A DNA stretch of 64,000 bases from assembly GCA_003290165.1 (NCBI GenBank), contig QNQO01000201.1, forward strand, positions 558,001-622,000, in the 5' to 3' direction. Both the position numbers and the translations under genes were made by a program. Under the pieces are notes generated by a model. The model searched no databases and was not told the DNA's origin. It saw only the letters and a list, made by a program, of their open reading frames with translations. How positions within the stretch are numbered: position 1 is the first letter of the stretch; the number at the start of each line of letters is the position of its first letter. Source of the stretch: Berberis thunbergii (taxonomy: Eukaryota > Streptophyta > Magnoliopsida > Ranunculales > Berberidaceae). This document shows, piece by piece, positions 56,901-64,000 of this stretch.

Positions 56901-59900
56901 CTGTAAGAAGTCATCCCCATCATCGGAATCATTCTCAAATCATAAAAACTATCTAAGTTTGAGATTTTTTTTTCTCTCTCAAGAATATAAAGCTCTCTTA
57001 ACTTGCTTTCGTTTAACCCCGAGGAGTCATATGAGGGTTAAAGAGTTGAGAGTACCAAAAGGAAAATCTTTTAAGTAGTTGACCCGATGGTATGATACAA
57101 TTGTTTTATCTTACGATGACACAATACATGAGATATGTATTTGCAATCAGACGCAAAACCGACATGGGCTACGGGCCTCTTCTATCAATACGATACGTAT
57201 CATACGATACGGATAAGATGGTTTCAGATATTTGAATGCTATATATATTCAGGAAATACTTTTTGTGTAATCATTTAACATAAAAATATATCCAAAAACA
57301 CTTACAACCAAAATTAGATTCAAATTATTTAGTTTTATGTGGCAAAATATCCTCAAAAAAGCTAATATGGTGGTGAATGCAATTAGTCGTCTATATAGTC
57401 ATATTATTGATGTAATATACTATCATTACAGGTTTTGGTTTTTCCTTTATCATACCAGACAAAGATAATATATTGATAATCAAGAGGAAGAAACAAAGAG
57501 GTTGGAGTGAGAAAGAATCTCACTTAAACCCTATGCAGTTAAAACGAATAACAGACACATAATGGTCCAGGAGTGTTACACATTATAACGTGATATAACG
57601 GAATATATTTTTAAATATACTTTTATACTCCCACTATGTATTAATGTATTTTAGAGTAAAAAAACAAATCAAGTTCATAACATCAAAAACATCAAGACAT
57701 TAATAATAAAAAAATCTTCAGTGAGATCGCAGCAGAGCGTGATCGACTCTTCGTATCTTTTTCCCTTCTTTTCTCATTCGTTGTCAACCGGCGATGCCTT
57801 ATTCTCTGTCAATCGACGACGGTGAGCTCCGGTCCTTCTTTTCTCTGGGTCTAGGGATTTGGCTCAATCGAGAATGAAATGGGTGAATTTTTATTTTATA
57901 TATTAGAACAAAATATTACAACGACATTGAAAAACGTTATCTCAAATAACGGCTATATAACGTCGTTATATCAGAACCATGATACCAAAATGTGATATTG
58001 TCAAAACGTAATGGTTCATTTCGTTAAGCATTATACCTACGTTATAACGTCGTTTTAACTACATAGCTTAAACCAAACAAAGAAAAAAAAAACCTTGATG
58101 ATGAAATAACTCCAACTAATCACAATTTACCCTTTCCTATTATTTTAACATTGTCCACACTAACCAACAACAGAGATTTAACTTGGATAGTGTAGATATG
58201 ACTTTCTAGTGACAATGCGTTGATTTCTTTCTCAACGTAGAGCACCCATGTGATGGCATGTGGAGTTCTCCTCCATGACCATATAGCATTTATCATACTC
58301 CGACTACCCACCAATCATGAATCCATTTGTCAAGGCTTCCAATATGGGATTCCAAAATTAAAATCATCAAGGAAGACTGCACAATATGCCAAGCCACATA
58401 ACGAATGTGGAGAAGGTGGTAAGGGTTTCCTCTTCCTGATTGCACAAAAATATTGGTTGGAAACCTACATGCCTCTATTAATTAGATTGACCAAATTTTC
58501 CCAGGCAAGTTAGGGAATTGCTTATCCATAATCTCTTGGTGTCGAAGTGTGCAATGGAATGGGTCTCAACACCACGTAACAACTGATAAAAGAATTTTTT
58601 CAAAAATGAATGAAAGCCATTACTCCAAATCGTACAATCATCACCCTCCAAAGGGTCAAATACATGTAGATCCTCGAACAAGCCCGTAACTGATTACAGG
58701 TACCAGGCATTAAATGTCCTTGCCATCCCAAAGGACCCAACCCCTTTACTTTTGCATCAAAAAGGTAAAAACCTACCCCATCCTGGTATCCAAAAACAGA
58801 GCTTTCTCCTCGTTACCAACTTTACACGAGACATTTTCATGATGCCTCTCCATAGACCACAATCATAAGCCTCTTTAACCTCATTGAGAACCGTTGTTCT
58901 CTATACTTTGCATGTCACATAGTTGTGGATAGACATTAAGGTCACTTCGTGAAACCGGGGACCTATGACTTCTCTTGTGAGTTTGATTGGGATGCTATCG
59001 TATGAGATAAATACTTAATACATGATATATACATTTAAGCATAGCTCTTTGTGGCTCTTTCCCACAGATTGTTAGCTTTCTTTACTAATTAAAATTTCTC
59101 ATTTTATCGATAAAAAAAAAACCCTGGGATTATGCTGCAAGTTGTGGTTATGGATAAAATGATTTCACACATTGATAGTTACCTAATGTTCCTCCCACCT
59201 TTTGACTTAAAATTGATATTATTATAAGTGCGTAAAATGATAAATCCTTAAAAAGTAGGGATAAAAGTAGGGATTCAATAAATCCTACAAGTTTCTCCTA
59301 AACTTAATCATCTAGCTTTATTTTAAATTCTCAAATTAGTGTTTTGATACAATTCCTTCCTCCCCTACATAACGCAACTCGACAAAACCTACATCCATAG
59401 AAGTAATACGCAATTAACACCATATCTAAAAGCATCAATTCCTTCCAAAGACTCAAAGTTGCCTAAAAATTAAGATTGGGAAGGAAATATGATAGTATCT
59501 TCCAAAGATTCGAGGTTGACTCCAAAAACTAAGATTGCTCCGATAAGACAAGGGTTAAAAAAACTTGGCCAATAATGAAAGACAATTGCATTGATTCCCA
59601 TCCTTTTGATCTTTGGAATAAGACCCCCGGAAGTAATATAAAGAAAGCATCAGCATCATTTTTTTAATTGGCAAAAGAGAAAATGTATTCAAAAGAAAAA
59701 GGAGGGGAGTTGTGCTACATGAAAGAGAGACTCATAGGTGCAGAGCTACCAAATTACAATATAACTTCTTAATCCTGACCAACTGGTACAAGGAAGTTTA
59801 CTAATTAAGCTTTGAAACCATACTCCCACAAGCATGTGAATGGAAAGAATGTATACTTGCATACCATAATGATTAATCTCCAATTCCTTTGCAAAAGACA

Positions 59901-61131
59901 GACAAACAATTAGGAAAATAGAATTGACCCAACTTTTCTGGACTGCTTGACAAAAAGGTTCCCGAGCAGCTTTGGGTCTAAAAATCTACCCCTAGAGAAC
60001 TCGAGTATGAGAATGAAAGTGCGTACAAATCAGAGTCCTAGCCACCGCCTCAATTTCATCCACGGCCCCACATAACTGATTCTTGGTCAAGATGTTCTCA
60101 ACATAGAACATGATATTCTATACTCAACTCACCAATTTGATAAGCCTAAGCTCAAGTGTGCCCAAGTCGTTAAGACTTTGGGAATAAAACTATATTGAAA
60201 GTACCATCAAATTCAACTTTTAAGGCTGACTTGGAAAAGTTTAACCAGCCAAATGAAAATCACTGAAATTCTTGACATGTATACAATGATCAAGTTCAAA
60301 CAATCATCTGACACCATACAAGAAAACTCCACAAAATTTTCTCTAGACCTTCTTCTTATTGATTCAAAATCCAACTGAATTCAAGTCATCAAGAGTTCAC
60401 CTTCAGTAGTAGCAGTGTATTATGTAAAGCATGGATGCAATTTTATAATAACCTTCGGTATTTCCTAGTACAAAATCTCAGTTGGGTCACACCTTAAGTA
60501 ACATTTTTCATTCACTCTTGTTATTTCTCTTGCTATTTAAAGTAAAATAAGACAAACTTGGGATTGGTTTTGCAAATCCACTCAAACCTTGATTTCCATT
60601 CACACAAATGGCTCACACAATGATTCTCCAAGTTATATTCAAGGTGTTCCTTCCGGAAATCATTCAATCTCATCGAGCTTCTCCATCCGTCCAGTCTACC
60701 TAAACTCTCAAAACTCAAACTAAACCATTCCTCTCAACCTCAGAAGTCACAACATTACTCAAACATCAAAATCGTCTTCATCTCAAACTAAGTTAAAAAA
60801 TAGTTAAAATACAACCATCATAAATTCCAATATTTGAAGCATAGATCCTGCTTGTTTGTGATGTAAATGTAAAGAAGAAGAAAGAGGAAAGTAACATCAT
60901 CAACTCCATTTCCGAAACTAGGGATCCAAGGCCATCATTGACATCAAATGTACTTGAAAGAGAAGGAAAGAGACAATAATCAAGAAGAACACGAGACTTA
61001 CTGAAGACGAGGAGACCGATAAAAGCTCCTCCCAATGATGAGTAGACGAATCGACGGACTGTTAGATCGACGCAAGCGTCCCATTTGGCGTTCAGATCGT
61101 ATTGAGGAGGGATTTGCGTCTTATCCGCCAT
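44993..61131 (-). CDS. MIC10: MICOS complex subunit Mic10 (DUF543 family)
   Basis: Three exons on the minus strand, 61002-61131, 45867-46024 and 44993-45007, have GT-AG borders and matching phases. They give 303 bp and a 100-residue protein, close to the family length. Exon 1 begins MADKTQIPPQYDLNAKWDAC and carries the family signature (WDxCxDLTxRRFVYSSLGG). The first membrane segment spans about residues 28-43 with GGAFIG, and the second about 50-66 with the glycine-repeat motif GAGVGLG at 56-62, through which Mic10 oligomerises. Mic10 bends the inner mitochondrial membrane at cristae junctions. The hydrophilic C-terminus (...PHSASPSQ) ends in GEEN, the only residues encoded by exon 3. No stop or frameshift is seen. 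Intron 1 is about 15 kb and full of mobile elements, all of which must be spliced out. Intron 2 is 859 bp. The plant copy is presumably functional. Confidence 0.94.
46689..46998 (-). repeat. 3' LTR of the gag-only element
   Basis: On the plus strand it runs from TGATAGAACTAAACAAG to CCGCTTACATCA. It pairs with 48934-49220 (shared tgccttatttat, cctaacttcttt, attaatattactaaa) and contains short duplications of gaattgaaataaa. Confidence 0.85.
47140..48171 (-). pseudogene. gag of the gag-only LTR element, disrupted
   Basis: Minus-strand frames read MNRNFLPQYQLPIY..., then a Retrotrans_gag-like region near 47870-47430 (LARLIAVMERRDD, DAFMDWSMEINRVLEF). A segment MDARLRSVLALEEFDTFLAAE...QAETKLRLQDR follows at 47390-47157. 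A CCHC zinc knuckle CFGCGQPDHV(stop)SNC spans 47161-47202, with an internal stop codon but correct Cys/His spacing. The frame reads on for about 45 codons (MLVTDEIDEQAYMDHVLLVD) and ends close to the LTR. Several stops and frameshifts are present. Confidence 0.75.
48919..48931 (-). promoter_or_regulatory. Primer binding site of the gag-only element
   Basis: TGGTATAGAGTCG on the minus strand, 2 bp from the LTR, is a decayed form of the initiator tRNA-Met site TGGTATCAGAGC. Confidence 0.6.
48934..49220 (-). repeat. 5' LTR of the gag-only element
   Basis: A 287-bp partner of 46689-46998, running TGATAGAACTAACAAG to ACGCTTACATCA on the plus strand. Confidence 0.85.
49557..50744. mobile_element. 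Probable non-autonomous hAT-like element in Mic10 intron 1
   Basis: The sequence between taggaggggcgaa and gtctgcccctg is flanked by gtttccat (49549-49556) and gtttccac (50745-50752), a 7-of-8 match as an hAT-size duplication. The ends are short and only loosely complementary (AGGGGC). The interior is AT-rich with duplicated segments (aaaaaattatgaagcaaattaca twice near 49780-49890). No coding sequence is seen. Confidence 0.42.
50753..52751. other. Mic10 intron 1 DNA, nothing recognised
   Basis: No coding segment or mobile-element boundary could be supported. The frames around 51629-51982 overlap on both strands in repetitive GAAGAAG-rich DNA and look fortuitous. Confidence 0.5.
52752..53230 (-). 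repeat. LTR remnant related to the Tat-like element
   Basis: On the minus strand it starts TGATGATACATCAAATAAG and follows the 5' LTR of the element at 34749 over most of its length. Shared blocks include a ggagact(a/g)ttacaa segment, cctcacatg(t/c)ttaagtcac, ggtatgcag/aac, atcagagtg(c/t)cttcgg and caccaaaaagg, and it ends ...ggatgca at 52752. A decayed leader-like sequence follows on the minus strand, so this may be a 5' LTR whose element has been deleted. It lies in Mic10 intron 1. Confidence 0.8.
53231..55467. other. Mic10 intron 1 DNA with a dispersed repeat copy
   Basis: No gene is seen. The stretch 54150-54290 resembles part of the 600-bp tandem repeat at 30011-31850 (gcggagagagaaaatat..., tatccgatttgggtaaacttggtat). 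Confidence 0.5.
54150..54290. repeat. Dispersed partial copy of the 600-bp repeat
   Basis: Similar in order and content to 31420-31560: gtacaggttgcggagagaga, a T-rich segment with ttctcaaa, then ggtaaacttggtatngtt. This shows that the tandem unit belongs to a dispersed family. Confidence 0.6.
55468..56382. mobile_element. Non-autonomous hAT-like element, same family as 12400-13517
   Basis: It begins TAGGGATGGCAATGGGGCAG, ends CCGCCCCACTGCCATCCCTA and is 915 bp. Internal subterminal strings (caaatccatcccc, ccccaaat, gtaaggcggatgtggccaaat) match the copia-nested copy. The flanking octamers tctatacc and cttgcacc match at only four positions, so the target duplication is eroded. The interior includes caccaccagatcgagcca-type repeats. 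There is no transposase. Confidence 0.82.
56391..58119. other. Mic10 intron 1 DNA, nothing firmly recognised
   Basis: AT-rich DNA. Short strings such as ttataacgtgatataacg (about 57585) and cgttataacgtcgtttta (about 58034) suggest an eroded inverted-repeat element, and gatacg repeats occur near 57190. I could not define boundaries or a target duplication. Confidence 0.4.
58120..58940 (-). mobile_element. Decayed LINE fragment in Mic10 intron 1
   Basis: Minus-strand frames 58681-58478 and 58314-58120, together with the stretch up to 58940 (VKEAYDCGLWRGIMKMS-like), resemble the C-terminal end of plant LINE ORF2. They show a DxLEGDDCTIW segment and the zinc-binding reverse-transcriptase region with many breaks. 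No complete domain or clear tail is visible. A separate LINE-like A tail occurs at 59106-59115. Confidence 0.5.
58941..61001. other. Mic10 intron 1 DNA adjoining exon 1
   Basis: No further coding segments are recognised. The sequence near 59655-59700 (aattggcaaaagagaaaatg) resembles a LINE 3' end on the minus strand. Confidence 0.4.
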
Positions 61132-61378
61132 GAATCTTCTCTTCTTCTTATTATTCGTGTGTCGCCTCCTTTATTCTTTTCTTCTCTCTGCGCAAGGAAT
61201 GGAAAAGAGGGAAAGACGTAAACAGGCGAGGGTTTTTTTTTTTTTTTTTTTTCTCTCGGGGGTGCTTGTTTTCTTATGAATCGGACGATTTGATGCGAAA
61301 TCGGAACAAGTCTAAAATCTTAATCGATGCTAGTAGAATGTGAAGATGGCTGAGTGCTCAACTTTTACAATGGTTATG
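61132..61378 (-). promoter_or_regulatory. Leader and proximal promoter of Mic10
   Basis: About 250 bp lie between the Mic10 start codon and the upstream hAT-like element. On the minus strand it contains a purine-rich, pyrimidine-free stretch (complement of the T and CT runs at 61131-61255). I see no clear TATA box, as is common for housekeeping genes. Confidence 0.4.
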
Positions 61379-62776
61379 TAGGGGTGGTAGGTATATTAGT
61401 CGAGGAATTGCGGATTTAAATTGAATTGAACCATTTTACTCCAAATAGTTCGAGTTTTAAATTTGTAATTTTTAATACGATCTCAATTCGTTATGAAATA
61501 ATCGGAATTCGGTTTCAATTATTTAAAATAAAACAATATGATTTCAACCCGTTTTAAATAACATTCTACATGTCGTTTCTTTTTCTCTTCTCTAAGTTAT
61601 TTTCATCTACAATACAAATCTTCTTTTTCACTCGCTACAAATCTTTTCTTTCTCTACTGTAAAGAGTCTCCAATCTCCACCACCGTCGGTCCATTTTCTC
61701 CAAAAGAATATATCCCAAGCAAATAGCTTGGTCTTGATTTAGTCTTTCGATACACAGAGAGATCGCACTACATAGTGAGAAAGCGAACACACACAGACAG
61801 AGACCATTTTTACCTGAAATAGCTTTCAAAGCTACTCTCCTCTCCTTCGATTCAGTCCAGTCATTTGATTCAGTTTTCGATTCAGTCTTTCGAAGCTACT
61901 CTCTAGTCCTTCGATTCTGTCTTTTGATTCAGTCCAGTCATGCTTGCAACTTGCTTCTGATTCCTTTCAGCTTTCAGATTGTTTATTCATGCTGCAGATG
62001 GTCATCCAATGATTGTGCATGGTCATCTTTATTAATCCAAACATGGTCATGATGTACATGGTCATCCAATTCTTTCAGAGTATGCATTATTTAATTCGTT
62101 CATCCAATGACTGTAAATGGTCATCTTTATTAATCCCCAAAACATGCAACATGATGAAACTTTCCTGTATTAGCAAGTTACATATAAATAATGAGATGGA
62201 GAAAATCTAATCTGAATTGTATTGTAGTCCCAAGAATAAATAAGGGTATTTGCAGGTCTTTATTCTCTTTGTTTCATATGCAGTGAGCAAATTAGATGGT
62301 ACCTGAGGATGCTTGATGGTTTCGCATTGGATTTACAAAATTCTTTCAGATTGTTTTGTCCATGTTTCGGGGATTAAGTGATTACTGGTGGGAACAAGTG
62401 TTCCTGTTCCTTGAGAAATTTGTTGAATTCTTTGCAGCATGCTGCTTGCAGCTAGTTGCTGAATTTGTTGCCGAATTTGCACTTTGGTAACTTATTGCTG
62501 AATTTGGTGGTTGAATAAGAATGTCCCTGTTACAATCTCATGTTTAGTTACAAACTTACGATTGTATCTTGAACGAATATAAAATGAAAAATAAATTGAT
62601 GTGTAAATTGGAACCGTTTGAAACCATCGGAACCGAACCATTCCAAATGGTTCGAGTTAGATTCAGTCCCAATGTTCAAAATAAGGGAATCCGGACCGGA
62701 CTGAATCTGCAAATTTTTAATGGTTTGAGTTAGGTTCCACAAAATTTAAAACCGATCCGAACCGTGCCCACCCCTA
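61379..62776. mobile_element. Probable non-autonomous hAT-like element upstream of Mic10
   Basis: It starts TAGGGGTGGTAGG and ends with the complement, CCCACCCCTA, spanning 1398 bp. Subterminal regions carry many gaacc / ggttcg strings like the element at 16244-16975. The flanking octamers tggttatg and gttgtgat are only loosely alike, so the target duplication is uncertain. Internal repeats include cgattcagtctttcgaagctactct (61850-61920) and atggtcatc units (61995-62130). There is no transposase. Confidence 0.6.
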
Positions 62777-62942
62777 GTTGTGATATGCAAGCTAATGAAG
62801 CCAAGCCAAGGAACCCTTCATATTGCTTTAAGCAAAAACAAAGTAGCCTTTTATGAATGTAATAAAATAAATCATAATAAAAGTTTATTTTATTATATTT
62901 AACTTTTTAAATAGGAAATTAAAGTTATAATGTTATATTAAT

Positions 62943-63628
62943 TGATGCGGTCGTTTTCCGCTCCCTACTTTGACCTAGTCTTGCTGACATGCTGACCTGC
63001 ACACGTAACGCACGTGAGCCACAAACCACCACTGTGGTGGCTAATGGCACTCCGATGCTAAAGTCAGAAAGGGATCTGATGAAGGTGTAATGCAGTAAAC
63101 AGAGAATCTGTAGCGTACCTTAGCTTACCAACTTCATTGTCTTATTTATAGTGCAGGAGTCCTGGTTCGACCAGACCATCAAGGGCGTAGTTTAGGAATG
63201 CGATTTTCATGGAGATCATTCTCTAATTAGGAGTCGTGTTGTAGAAGGGAAGTTTCATATTAGCCTTGTGCTCCTGGATACGCGAGAGGTAGTTCCCTAT
63301 TAGAGTAATTCGTAAGAGGAAGTTTCCTTGTGTGATATGTATTCTAGTATTTGCTTCCTAGTGGAAAGCGGAAAGTTACTGTAATTACCTGTCCGGAGTT
63401 GATCCTCGAGATACTTGCCATAGAAGGGCTTACGGATATTGAAGTCAGCTGTGAGACGCGTGGGCTTAACAAGATGTAAGAGTTCGAGTTCGTTTGGCAG
63501 ACTGCATTGGGCGGGCTTAGAACCGCTTGGATCGAATCAGTGTTAGATTGACGCTGGGGCCTGTAATTCCTCGAGATCATCATGACACGTGTATGGCTCA
63601 GGGACGTGACTTTTTTGGTGTATCATCA
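62943..63628 (-). repeat. 3' LTR of the right-edge element
   Basis: A 686-bp LTR with TGATGATACA...GACCGCATCA ends on the minus strand. It contains a conserved catcggagtgcc segment near its end, as in the other Tat-like LTRs here. Only one copy is inside the window. Confidence 0.7.
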
Positions 63629-63650
63629 GCTATCCCTCCCCTTAGTTAGT
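63629..63650 (-). promoter_or_regulatory. Polypurine tract of the right-edge element
   Basis: On the minus strand taactaaggggagggatagc runs directly into TGATGATACA, marking the internal/LTR boundary. Confidence 0.8.
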
Positions 63651-63894
63651 GGGTCATCACTTCGGTTTGCTAAGTCATCTCTTGAAAAGATATGCCGCTC
63701 ATTATGATTGAGTCTAAATCATTGTTTGAGTCGCGCGCCGCAGTTAATGTACATGCATCAGTTCAATGGAAAAGAGGCAGGAACCTAATCTCTATTTAGG
63801 TCATCCGTTGTCTAGAGTTTGACCTTCTATTTTCTTTGCTATTTAAGATATTGTTTTGTTCATCTTCTGACTAAAAAGATTGTTCGTCTTTTTC

Positions 63895-63984
63895 ATGGCT
63901 CAACAAAACCTTCTTGATGACGCAACCTTAGCCAAGGACCTTGACTTTTTGAATATAGGTACTTTCTTAACCCAGCTTGGCTGA
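63895..63984 (+). pseudogene. Start of the antisense gene of the right-edge element
   Basis: A plus-strand frame begins MAQQNLLDDATLAKDLDFLN and reaches a TGA after 29 codons, so it is either broken or has a frameshift; the rest lies outside the window. A TATA-like ctatttaag lies about 50 bp upstream. The position and orientation match the antisense gene at 38046-40479, and the role is unknown. Confidence 0.5.
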
Positions 63985-64000
63985 GATCCGTATGAAGTTT

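Larger units (their letters stand above)
62943..64000 (-). mobile_element. 3' end of an LTR retrotransposon running off the right edge
   Basis: On the minus strand a polypurine tract and an LTR beginning TGATGATACACC show that this is the 3' end of an element whose body lies to the right. The LTR start is nearly identical to that of the Tat-like element at 34749-41157. The orientation is opposite to that element. An antisense (plus-strand) reading frame begins 267 bp from the LTR, the same arrangement as at 40479. Confidence 0.75.

Noticed and set aside
56391..58119. An inverted-repeat element suggested by ttataacg strings near 57585 and 58034
   Set aside because: Arms could not be aligned beyond about 12 bp and no target duplication is visible.
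28548..64000. A CRISPR array, bacterial operon or prokaryotic defence system
   Set aside because: Splice sites, plant retrotransposons and plant nuclear genes throughout show eukaryotic DNA; the only regular repeat array (37262-37800) is a 70-bp tandem repeat without spacers.

Overview
This window is nuclear DNA from a flowering plant, almost certainly a eudicot. It is AT-rich, its introns have GT-AG borders, its mobile elements are of plant type, and both intact host genes match well-known plant families. Most of the window is transposable elements, many nested in one another, and only two host genes can be modelled. Both lie on the minus strand.

Gene 1 (826-15909, continuing past the left edge) encodes an organelle-targeted zinc-binding alcohol dehydrogenase of the GroES-like MDR family. 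Six exons and 325 codons are visible. Its introns hold a LINE fragment (4840-6370), a tRNA-derived SINE (6811-6918), a fold-back MITE (9077-9192) and a decayed Ty1/copia element (9276-15230). The copia element is itself split by a hAT-like element (12400-13517) with a perfect 8-bp target duplication. Another hAT-like element (16244-16975) sits just upstream of the gene.

Gene 2 (44993-61131) encodes the small MICOS subunit Mic10: 100 residues from three exons, the last supplying only four amino acids. Its first intron is about 15 kb and holds a gag-only LTR element, two hAT-like elements, an LTR remnant and a LINE fragment.

Between the genes lies the most unusual region. A CACTA (En/Spm) element (about 20982-28544; the left end is less certain) carries genomic exon fragments of three unrelated host genes: a RabC/Rab18-type GTPase, the syntaxin SYP132 and the AP endonuclease APE2. 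Inserted in it is a 3.55-kb LTR retrotransposon (21088-24634) with a perfect 5-bp target duplication, a tRNA-iMet primer site and a polypurine tract, but no pol. Its interior is a same-strand, intron-less chimera of katanin p60, TPLATE and an acyl-CoA oxidase 3-like mRNA. Two gene-capturing elements of different classes are therefore nested, one having taken DNA with introns and the other spliced RNA.

Further right are a three-copy array of a roughly 600-bp repeat (30011-31850), and a Ty3/gypsy Tat-like element (34749-41157) with gag in sense, a block of 70-bp tandem repeats, and a long antisense gene with its own TATA box and poly(A) signal. After these come a tRNA-Asp pseudogene and a Mutator-like element with long inverted repeats (42743-43892). 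At the right edge a second LTR element (from 62943) shows the same antisense-gene arrangement and runs out of the window.
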